From contig JAEZWR010000011.1 in NCBI GenBank assembly GCA_023420115.1, forward strand, positions 1 through 16,649: a stretch of 16,649 nt of DNA. The letters are read 5' to 3'. The position numbers were made by a program, and so were the translations under genes. Below, piece after piece: positions 1 to 3,986 of the stretch. Numbering within the stretch: the stretch's first letter is position 1; each line of letters begins with the position of its first letter. The notes under the pieces are model-generated. The model made no database searches and was not told where the DNA came from. It saw nothing but the letters and a program-made list of their open reading frames with translations. The stretch is from Bacillota bacterium (GTDB lineage: Bacteria > Bacillota > Clostridia > Saccharofermentanales > Fastidiosipilaceae).

Positions 1-2
1 CT

Positions 3-98
3 ACAAGCAAAGATAAAGAGTCGGGAATCAGTCATTTATCTCATTTAGCATGCAATATAGCTTTTTTATGTGAGTTAGAAAAGGAGAAAGAAAAATGA
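3..98 (+). CDS. C-terminal end of a phage dATP/dGTP diphosphohydrolase-like (DUF5664) protein, partial
   Basis: Only the last 31 codons are in the window; the frame is open from base 3 to a TGA at 96-98. The residues include DKESGISHLSHLACNIAFL followed by a charged tail. I recognise this as the conserved end of the phage family annotated dATP/dGTP diphosphohydrolase, N-terminal (DUF5664), where a D-x-x-S-G-x-x-H-L-x-H helix is typical; this is recall from family knowledge, not a search. The role would be nucleotide-pool modification during phage replication. The stop overlaps the next start as ATGA, and the endolysin's ribosome binding site lies inside these codons, so the two are probably translationally coupled. 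The unusual point is a nucleotide-metabolism gene placed directly in front of a lysin. Confidence 0.6.
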   Translation, partial: TSKDKESGISHLSHLACNIAFLCELEKEKEK

Positions 99-1666
99 AA
101 TTAGTTATTGATGTATCACAGTGGCAAGATCCTAAGCTGATTAATTATGACTTGCTAAGCAAAGAAATTGACGGAGTAATGATTAGAGCAGGCTTCACTG
201 GATACGGTGACGGACGAAGTACATATATAGATACTCACGCAAACACACACTACGCAGAATTTAATAAAAGGGGCGTACCTTGTGGGTTTTATTGGTACAG
301 TTGTGCAGTAGATGAAGCACAAGGAGCAAAGGAAGCGAATGAATTAATTAAGTTCGCTCAAGGAAAAGATATAAAATTGCCTTTGGCAATTGATGTTGAA
401 GATGGATATCATCAAGCCAAAGCATACAGAACAGAGTTAACTAACGCAGTTATTGCATTCTGTAAAACAATTGAAAAAGCAGGATATTTTGCAAGTATTT
501 ACAGTTCCACAAGCTGGTTTCAAACCAGGTTAGACGATAGCAGGTTACAAAAATATGACCATTGGTTAGCTCATTGGACTTACGACCCCAACAGCGACCC
601 ACCATACAAGGGGGCAAGCGTTGGTATTTGGCAATATTCAGATAAAGGTAGATTGAATGGCTACAATGATGACCTTGATTGTAACAAGATGATAAAAGAC
701 TATCCAAGTATTATCACAGGTAACAAAGTAACCGAAGCTAAAGAAGAAATTTTTAACTGGAACTGGTGGAAATCATCTTATTCAATATTTCACAAGAAGA
801 ATGTACAGATTACTTGCTTGATAGACCCTAGCAAAGTTCAAAATAGCGAATTATCAGAGATGACAAAAAAATACAAAGCAGGAACATTTGACACAATTAG
901 ATTCCCCGAAGCATACCTCGGGCATATTGGAGTGGATAGTGCAGGTGTTCATAGGTCGCATATTTATGCTGGTTTAGACGGTCAAGTCATCGAAGTAGGT
1001 TTTAATCACAGATACAATGGTAACTATGTACAAGTTAGCAATGGTGTTTATAGAGTCTTATATTGCCATTTAGACGAAGTTACAGTAACACAAGGAAGTA
1101 AAGTAAGTAGCAATACACAGATTGGTTATCAAGGGACTACAGGGAATAGCACAGGGAGTCATTTACATATCTCTATTTGGAAAAATGGACTTTTAACAGA
1201 TCCACTTGATTACTTGTTAGGAGTTAAGAATTTTGACGGAACGCGAGAAACGCACGAAAACACGCCTAAAACGCTTGATTATCCAAATGGTACATATATG
1301 ACTATGGTAGACCTTAACGTGCGAAATAAGCCTATTTTTGCCGATTCTGTGGGTGATGTCGTAGGAATATTAAAAACAGGTTCAAAAGTTAGCGTTATTA
1401 ATCAGCAAAAAGACCAAGGTTTCACAGGGGCGTGGGTACAGTTAGATACAAATTTATGGATTTGTGCTCAAGACAAGGGAGATATCTATATAAAATCTTG
1501 TAAATTAGAAGATAGTACAGATGAGATTATTCATACGGTTCAAACAGGGGAAACACCGTGGAGTATAGGACTTAAATATGGAGTTGATTATAGACAGATT
1601 GAAAGACTTAACAATCTAGTTCAGCCCTACGTGATTACTACAGGACAGAGGTTAAAAATAAAATGA
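95..1666 (+). CDS. Phage endolysin: GH25 muramidase + M23 endopeptidase + SH3-like + LysM
   Basis: A 523-residue cell-wall hydrolase with two apparent catalytic modules. Residues 1-205 are a glycosyl hydrolase family 25 lysozyme: D6 in IDVSQWQ and the acidic pair D100/E102 in LPLAIDVED fit its catalytic residues. Residues about 260-375 are an M23 (LytM-type) zinc endopeptidase. HIGVD at 277-281 supplies a His and an Asp ligand, HLH at 356-358 supplies the third ligand, and H325 is also present, so the metal site looks intact. Residues about 395-465 look like a bacterial SH3 wall-binding fold, and 479-523 are a LysM peptidoglycan-binding domain. There is no signal peptide, as expected for a holin-released lysin. 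The ribosome binding site AAAAGGAG lies 9 bases upstream. The stop overlaps the next gene by 4 bases (ATGA). The main uncertainty is the exact SH3 boundary. Confidence 0.93.
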   Translation: MKLVIDVSQWQDPKLINYDLLSKEIDGVMIRAGFTGYGDGRSTYIDTHANTHYAEFNKRGVPCGFYWYSCAVDEAQGAKEANELIKFAQGKDIKLPLAIDVEDGYHQAKAYRTELTNAVIAFCKTIEKAGYFASIYSSTSWFQTRLDDSRLQKYDHWLAHWTYDPNSDPPYKGASVGIWQYSDKGRLNGYNDDLDCNKMIKDYPSIITGNKVTEAKEEIFNWNWWKSSYSIFHKKNVQITCLIDPSKVQNSELSEMTKKYKAGTFDTIRFPEAYLGHIGVDSAGVHRSHIYAGLDGQVIEVGFNHRYNGNYVQVSNGVYRVLYCHLDEVTVTQGSKVSSNTQIGYQGTTGNSTGSHLHISIWKNGLLTDPLDYLLGVKNFDGTRETHENTPKTLDYPNGTYMTMVDLNVRNKPIFADSVGDVVGILKTGSKVSVINQQKDQGFTGAWVQLDTNLWICAQDKGDIYIKSCKLEDSTDEIIHTVQTGETPWSIGLKYGVDYRQIERLNNLVQPYVITTGQRLKIK

Positions 1667-2115
1667 TAGGGGAATATTGGGAACATTTTATAAGCATTCT
1701 CTCAGCCCTTATTCTGATATCTTCGGCAGTTGGAGCAGTAGGAGTATTGACGAGTAAGGGCATTCTTTTTAAGAAATGGAATGAACGTAGAGCAAAGAGA
1801 GCTAGAGCATTATCTAAATTGGCAGAGATAGCAGATAGTGTTGTTGACTTAAGGTATATACAGAATATATCTGAGAGTATGAGTGCTATTACACTACACG
1901 TGGACAAATTAGAAACAACGGTAAAAGATTTAGAGAAAAGAGATATTAAACAAAATAAATTGATTGAAGATATCTACGCCGAAAATAGTATTTTTTGTGA
2001 GGCAATGCTCGGGCTTCTTGACCACGCTATCAAGAATGGAGCGAACGGCACAGCACACAAAGCAAGAAATATGTTAGAAAAGCATATTAACGAAAAAGCA
2101 CACAGAATAAAGTAA
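1663..2115 (+). CDS. Phage lysis-module membrane protein with coiled coil
   Basis: A 150-residue protein. Residues about 8-33 are one hydrophobic segment (ISILSALILISSAVGAVGV). A basic stretch follows (KKWNERRAKRARAL), then a long heptad-rich region from about 50 to 110, and an end containing LLDHAIKNGANG, a pattern I have seen at the C-terminus of small phage proteins next to holins. The likely layout is a single membrane anchor with a cytoplasmic coiled coil. The start is fixed by an ATGA overlap with the endolysin stop, so it is translated from the same mRNA. A function as holin partner, antiholin or lysis regulator is inferred from position only; I do not recognise a named family. Confidence 0.75.
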   Translation: MIGEYWEHFISILSALILISSAVGAVGVLTSKGILFKKWNERRAKRARALSKLAEIADSVVDLRYIQNISESMSAITLHVDKLETTVKDLEKRDIKQNKLIEDIYAENSIFCEAMLGLLDHAIKNGANGTAHKARNMLEKHINEKAHRIK

Positions 2116-2132
2116 AAAGGAGATTTAAAATT

Positions 2133-2375
2133 ATGGATTGGAATTTATTTATCATACCGTTAACGGCTATATTTGTTCAGCTATTAAAGGGATTCGAAGT
2201 TGACAGGAAGCTATTACCACTGTTAGCAGTAATAACTGGGGGAGTATTAGGATTTGTTTTTGCAATAAGCTACAATCAAGACTATATACAACATATTGTG
2301 AGTGGTGTGATCTATGGAGCATCAGCGAGCGGAATTTACGATGTAGTCGCCAGCAACAAAGCAGAAAAGTTTTAA
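2133..2375 (+). CDS. Phage holin, Hol44-like (holin superfamily V)
   Basis: An 80-residue, very hydrophobic protein with a good ribosome binding site (AAAAAGGAG, 9 bases before the ATG). It has three likely membrane segments: about 4-20, 27-45 and 54-72. The pattern of a short polar loop with KGFEVDRKLLPLL, a Gly-rich second helix (ITGGVLGFVFA) and a third helix ending in SGIYDVV fits the small holins of Firmicutes phages annotated as holin 5_2/Hol44. It would form the membrane lesion that lets the endolysin reach the wall. It is the last gene of the lysis operon; a strong terminator follows 22 bases after the stop. The family name is from recall, while the holin role is well supported by size, topology and neighbours. 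Confidence 0.82.
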   Translation: MDWNLFIIPLTAIFVQLLKGFEVDRKLLPLLAVITGGVLGFVFAISYNQDYIQHIVSGVIYGASASGIYDVVASNKAEKF

Positions 2376-2397
2376 TAACTAAAATGAGTATAAAAAG

Positions 2398-2431
2398 GGG
2401 AGTAGGCAAATGCTTACTCCCTTATTTTTTT
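2398..2431 (+). terminator. Intrinsic terminator of the phage lysis operon
   Basis: A 10-bp stem with one G-T pair (GGGAGTAGGC / GCTTACTCCC), a 4-base loop AAAT, then TTATTTTTTT. It separates the late lysis transcript from the independently expressed genes that follow. Confidence 0.9.
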
Positions 2432-2454
2432 GTCTAAATATTTTTGAAAAAGCA

Positions 2455-2483
2455 TTGACATAGTCTTAAGACTATTATATAAT
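2455..2483 (+). promoter_or_regulatory. Consensus promoter with a palindromic operator in its spacer (unit A)
   Basis: TTGACA at 2455-2460, a 17-base spacer, and TATAAT at 2478-2483: a perfect sigma-A consensus. The spacer is largely filled by a perfect 16-bp palindrome, ATAGTCTTAAGACTAT, at 2460-2475. A dimeric repressor bound there would block RNA polymerase. The predicted start of transcription is near 2490. The promoter is seen directly; the operator function is inferred. Confidence 0.88.
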
Positions 2484-2495
2484 ATTATTGTATTC

Positions 2496-2512
2496 AAGAG
2501 ATACAAATTTGG
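2496..2512 (+). repeat. Left arm of a 17-bp perfect inverted repeat enclosing unit A
   Basis: AAGAGATACAAATTTGG, lying just after the predicted transcription start. Its exact reverse complement is at 2964-2980. In the mRNA this arm would sit within about 10 bases of the 5' end. Confidence 0.95.
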
Positions 2513-2526
2513 TAGGCACTTGCCTA
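2513..2526 (+). other. Short hairpin or near-palindrome between the leader repeat and the ribosome binding site
   Basis: TAGGCA-CT-TGCCTA abuts the left inverted-repeat arm and ends one base before the AGAAAGGAAAAG ribosome binding site. It could be a small leader stem-loop (5 bp with an ACTT loop) or a second operator half-site pair; the sequence alone does not decide between these. Confidence 0.6.
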
Positions 2527-2540
2527 GAAAGGAAAAGATA

Positions 2541-2699
2541 ATGACAGATGATATGACTAATAAAGAATTAAAAGTTCTGTTAGAAGATTTTGTTGAAGCT
2601 ATTCTAAGAAAGATTGAAAAGAAATCAAAGCTTACGACAGAACAAATAGAAGAAGTAGAAGAAATCATAAAAGAACATTTAAAAAATAAAAATTTATGA
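2541..2699 (+). CDS. Small acidic helical phage protein, unknown function (unit A, gene 1)
   Basis: A 52-residue protein starting MTDDMTNKELK and ending EEIIKEHLKNKNL. It has a strong ribosome binding site (AGAAAGGAAAAG, about 5 bases from the ATG) and is driven by the consensus promoter at 2455-2483. It has no membrane segment and no cysteine, and is predicted to be two helices separated by KSKLTTEQ; the second helix is rich in Glu. I recognise no family. Its place between the lysis genes and the phage end, its small size and its own regulated promoter are typical of accessory 'moron' genes, including anti-defence genes, but nothing in the sequence proves a function. The opposite strand carries a longer open frame (2414-2713), which I rejected because it has no ribosome binding site and runs across this promoter. 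Confidence 0.72.
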   Translation: MTDDMTNKELKVLLEDFVEAILRKIEKKSKLTTEQIEEVEEIIKEHLKNKNL

Positions 2700-2722
2700 T
2701 GATTTAAAACCAAACTGAGAGA

Positions 2723-2742
2723 GATGGAGAGTGCCCTCCATC
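2723..2742 (+). other. Intercistronic hairpin between the two unit A genes
   Basis: GATGGAG / CTCCATC, a 7-bp perfect stem with a 6-base loop (AGTGCC), lies in the 70-base gap between the two genes. No T-tract follows, so it is not a terminator. It could mark an mRNA processing or stability point. Confidence 0.55.
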
Positions 2743-2769
2743 ATCACTCAATGAATAGGGTAACACATA

Positions 2770-2952
2770 ATGGAAAATAAAAAAAGAAGAAGCATATATA
2801 ACCCTGTGGCTCAAAACAAATGGAAAGAAAAGAATAGAGAACACGCAAGATATTTATCTTGTAGAAGTACTGCTAGAAGCTTCATAAGGAATAAGGCTAC
2901 AGAAGAAGACCTAGAAGAATTATTGAATTTGATTAAAGAAAGAATGAGTTAA
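2770..2952 (+). CDS. Small basic phage/accessory protein, widespread conserved type, unknown function (unit A, gene 2)
   Basis: A 60-residue protein. The N-terminal half is basic (MENKKRRSIYNPVAQNKW, then KEKNREHARYLSCRSTARSF) and the C-terminal half is an acidic helix (ATEEDLEELLNLIKERMS). A pattern close to W-K-E-K-N-R-E-H-x-x-Y-L-S-x-R-S-T-A-R-S-F-I is, from memory, common in short hypothetical proteins of Firmicutes mobile elements; no function is known to me. The basic, Arg-rich front half would suit nucleic-acid binding, and the acidic first gene product could be its partner, but both are inference. The upstream GGGTAA is a weak ribosome binding site. It shares its transcript with gene 1 and is closed by the terminator at 2985-3018. 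Confidence 0.8.
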   Translation: MENKKRRSIYNPVAQNKWKEKNREHARYLSCRSTARSFIRNKATEEDLEELLNLIKERMS

Positions 2953-2963
2953 TTTTATATGAT

Positions 2964-2980
2964 CCAAATTTGTATCTCTT
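2964..2980 (+). repeat. Right arm of the 17-bp perfect inverted repeat enclosing unit A
   Basis: CCAAATTTGTATCTCTT, the exact reverse complement of 2496-2512. It lies 11 bases after the stop codon of gene 2 and 4 bases before the terminator stem, so in the transcript the extreme 5' and 3' ends can pair over 17 bp. Confidence 0.95.
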
Positions 2981-2984
2981 TTTA

Positions 2985-3018
2985 GGGGTGAACGAAGTGT
3001 TCGCCCCTTTTTTATTTG
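2985..3018 (+). terminator. Intrinsic terminator of unit A
   Basis: A 9-bp stem (GGGGTGAAC / GTTCGCCCC, one T-G pair), a 5-base loop, then TTTTTTTATTT. It follows directly on the right inverted-repeat arm. Confidence 0.9.
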
Positions 3019-3085
3019 CAGTATCTAAAAAATTTTTAATTATAACATAAAAATAAAAAAATAAATACAAAATAATGTAAAAATA

Positions 3086-3114
3086 TTGACAAATTTTAAA
3101 ATATAATTTATACT
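3086..3114 (+). promoter_or_regulatory. Promoter of the small hydrophobic peptide gene (unit B)
   Basis: TTGACA at 3086-3091, a 17-base spacer, and TATACT at 3109-3114. About 70 bases of A/T-tract DNA lie upstream and could act as an UP element. A 10-bp palindrome, TACTATAGTA (3111-3120), overlaps the -10 box and the start region and may be an operator. Confidence 0.8.
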
Positions 3115-3150
3115 ATAGTAGTAATCAATAAAGAAAGGGGGGAACGACAA

Positions 3151-3288
3151 ATGCGAAAAATAATAAAAAAAGTCCAATCAATAAAAATTGACTGGACTAA
3201 GGCTTTGCAAAACTTGATTATAAAGATTATAGCAAGACTTATAGTCGAGTTAGCAAAACTACTTCTAATCTATCTATTGACTAGATAG
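3151..3288 (+). CDS. 45-residue cationic hydrophobic peptide, candidate type I toxin (unit B)
   Basis: The ribosome binding site is exceptionally strong (AAAGGGGGG at 3134-3142, 8 bases before the ATG). The product starts MRKIIKKVQSIKIDWTKAL; residues about 20-43 are a continuous amphipathic to hydrophobic helix with scattered Lys/Arg/Glu, ending LLLIYLLTR. Such short, basic, membrane-active peptides are typical of type I toxins (TxpA/BsrG- or Fst-like in architecture, not in obvious sequence) and of some holin-like peptides. Supporting the toxin reading, a hairpin covers the stop codon, a convergent antisense RNA appears to be encoded at 3347-3300, and AAGGGG in the ribosome binding site can pair with CCCCTT at 3338-3343 in the 3' region, as in type I toxin mRNAs that mask their own initiation site. 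The gene has its own promoter. Alternatives are a lysis accessory peptide or a leader peptide. Confidence 0.62.
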   Translation: MRKIIKKVQSIKIDWTKALQNLIIKIIARLIVELAKLLLIYLLTR

Positions 3289-3296
3289 TATTAGAA
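3263..3296 (+). other. Hairpin over the stop codon of the unit B peptide
   Basis: TTCTAATCTATCTA (3263-3276) pairs with TAGATAGTATTAGAA (3282-3296): 14 bp with one bulged base and loop TTGAC. The TAG stop (3286-3288) is inside the stem. The 3' arm can instead pair with TTCTAATACT at 3324-3333, giving a mutually exclusive structure. A-rich, not T-rich, sequence follows, so it is not a plus-strand terminator. Confidence 0.75.
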
Positions 3297-3299
3297 AAA

Positions 3300-3347
3300 A
3301 AGAAAAAAGTCAAGGGGCAACACTTCTAATACTCCCGCCCCTTAGGC
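3300..3347 (-). ncRNA. Putative short antisense RNA convergent with the unit B peptide mRNA
   Basis: On the minus strand an extended -10 box (TGCTATAAT, plus-strand 3353-3361) would start transcription near 3347. The RNA would fold into AAGGGGC / GCCCCTT (plus 3343-3337 with 3318-3312, 7 bp), with an 18-base loop containing AGTATTAGAAG. It would end in ACTTTTTTCTTTTTT, so promoter and terminator bracket an RNA of about 48 bases. The loop is complementary to TTCTAATACT at 3324-3333 in the peptide mRNA. It also nearly matches the related CTTCTAAT element at 3262-3269 inside the coding region. The -35 box is poor (TTGAAC at a 19-base spacing), so the call rests on the -10 box and terminator. Confidence 0.5.
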
Positions 3348-3352
3348 TTACT

Positions 3353-3361
3353 ATTATAGCA
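3353..3361 (-). promoter_or_regulatory. Extended -10 promoter element for the putative antisense RNA
   Basis: Read on the minus strand this is TGCTATAAT, a TGn-extended consensus -10. It sits inside the first copy of the 21-bp direct repeat (3356-3376), and the second copy (3595-3615) leads into a weaker form, TGCTATCTT. Confidence 0.55.
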
Positions 3362-3376
3362 TTTGTCTACAAAAGA
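3356..3376 (+). repeat. 21-bp imperfect direct repeat, copy 1
   Basis: The consensus with copy 2 is ATAGCAT-n-TG-n-CTACAAAAGA, 19 of 21 bases identical. Copy 1 overlaps the first base of the unit C start codon and the antisense -10 element. It also holds TTTGT-CT-ACAAA, a 5+5 inverted repeat that copy 2 has lost. Confidence 0.85.
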
Positions 3377-3591
3377 TGTTCAAAGAAATATTGAAAATTG
3401 TCAAAAGTCCTTACTGGATTATCAGTAATATTATTGCCGTTATTCTATGCGTGTCACTGATATTCACCCAAGGACAAACAAGGGCTATAGTTAAAACTAT
3501 AGCTATCATCTATCTTGCAATCTGTTATTTTTGGAATGCGTTTAGACTAAGAATGTACGAACGAAAAATTGAAGAATTGACAGAAAAATAA
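3376..3591 (+). CDS. 71-residue two-helix membrane protein, unknown function (unit C)
   Basis: The product starts MFKEILKIVKSPYW and has two clear hydrophobic segments: about 13-31 (IISNIIAVILCVSLIF) and 38-55 (VKTIAIIYLAICYFW). A short QGQTR loop joins them, and the tail is charged (RLRMYERKIEELTEK). The layout suggests a small inner-membrane protein with both ends inside. I recognise no family. There is no clear ribosome binding site before the ATG (only ACAAAAG), and no obvious plus-strand promoter, so it may be read from the unit B promoter, be leaderless, or be poorly expressed. It is closed by its own terminator. Position between the lysis genes and the phage end would fit a lysogeny-expressed accessory gene such as superinfection exclusion, but that is position-based inference only. 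Confidence 0.6.
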   Translation: MFKEILKIVKSPYWIISNIIAVILCVSLIFTQGQTRAIVKTIAIIYLAICYFWNAFRLRMYERKIEELTEK

Positions 3592-3594
3592 AAG

Positions 3595-3615
3595 ATAGCA
3601 TATGACTACAAAAGA
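3595..3615 (+). repeat. 21-bp imperfect direct repeat, copy 2
   Basis: It matches 3356-3376 at 19 of 21 bases, starts 4 bases after the unit C stop codon, and abuts the terminator stem at 3616. The two copies are 239 bases apart and exactly bracket the unit C gene. Confidence 0.85.
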
Positions 3616-3649
3616 AGCGTTAGCTTTAAAAGTTAACGCTTTTTTTATC
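3616..3649 (+). terminator. Intrinsic terminator of unit C
   Basis: An 11-bp stem (AGCGTTAGCTT / AAGTTAACGCT, one G-T pair), loop TAA, then TTTTTTTTATCTT. It is the last clear phage-side element. Confidence 0.9.
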
Positions 3650-3673
3650 TTAAAATTTAGAGCCTTTTATAGT

Positions 3674-3699
3674 CATTTTTTGAACCCATTTTTTGAACC
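3674..3699 (+). repeat. Two tandem copies of a 13-bp sequence
   Basis: CATTTTTTGAACC at 3674-3686 is repeated exactly at 3687-3699, followed by CA. The minus strand reads GGTTCAAAAAATG twice. Repeats of this size near a phage end can be attachment cores or integrase arm sites; no function is shown. Confidence 0.9.
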
Positions 3700-3804
3700 C
3701 AAGAAACTAGAACTTTTTAAATTGCTTTTTGTTTTGAATTTTTAAATATTCAGTAATTTAGCCGTTTAAATTAAATTGAGAAAAAATTTTTTTTAATCAA
3801 TTTT

Positions 3805-3813
3805 TGCTATAAT
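3805..3813 (+). promoter_or_regulatory. Extended -10 promoter for the RNase J gene
   Basis: TGC-TATAAT with a poor -35 match at the expected distance (AATTTT). It predicts a leader of about 165 bases before the start at 3987, which includes the AT dinucleotide run. Confidence 0.55.
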
Positions 3814-3943
3814 AAAGTAAACCTAAATACTCAAATAGGGTATTGGTTAATCTAGAGAATCTACAAGTTATAGTGAAATAAGTATTGCGTGTTGCTAAAT
3901 TTTCGTTGTGTAATATTATGTAATTACAAAATAAATTAATTTA

Positions 3944-3968
3944 ATATATATATATATATATATATATA
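3944..3968 (+). repeat. 25-base alternating AT run upstream of the RNase J gene
   Basis: 12.5 uninterrupted AT units end 18 bases before the start codon. In RNA the run can fold on itself. As a simple repeat it is prone to slippage, which would change the spacing or structure in front of the weak initiation site. Confidence 0.95.
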
Positions 3969-3986
3969 AAGGCATATGAAAGATAT

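Larger units (their letters stand above)
3650..3986. other. Probable phage/chromosome junction and RNase J leader region
   Basis: This 337-base stretch has no supportable gene. It contains a 13-bp tandem repeat (3674-3699), an extended -10 promoter for the downstream gene (3805-3813), a bulged hairpin near the predicted mRNA start (AACC...AATAC / GTATTGGTT, 3820-3848), and an alternating AT run (3944-3968). Phage-type genes end before it and housekeeping genes begin after it, so the right attachment site should lie here. The core cannot be defined without the other phage end. Confidence 0.55.

Noticed and set aside
2414..2713. 99-codon minus-strand open frame across unit A
   Set aside because: No ribosome binding site, it runs over the consensus plus-strand promoter and a well-placed plus-strand gene, and its translation is low-complexity Ser/Phe/Leu typical of a reverse frame.
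2496..2980. Unit A as an insertion sequence with terminal inverted repeats
   Set aside because: No transposase, no flanking target duplication, and the right arm lies before the unit's own terminator, which makes an RNA-level or inversion role more likely.
3674..3699. CRISPR-like repeat
   Set aside because: Only two directly abutting 13-base copies with no spacers.
3602..3745. 47-codon plus-strand frame starting at ATG 3602
   Set aside because: It passes straight through the strong terminator at 3616-3649 and the tandem 13-mer, has no ribosome binding site, and is Phe/Leu-rich by composition.
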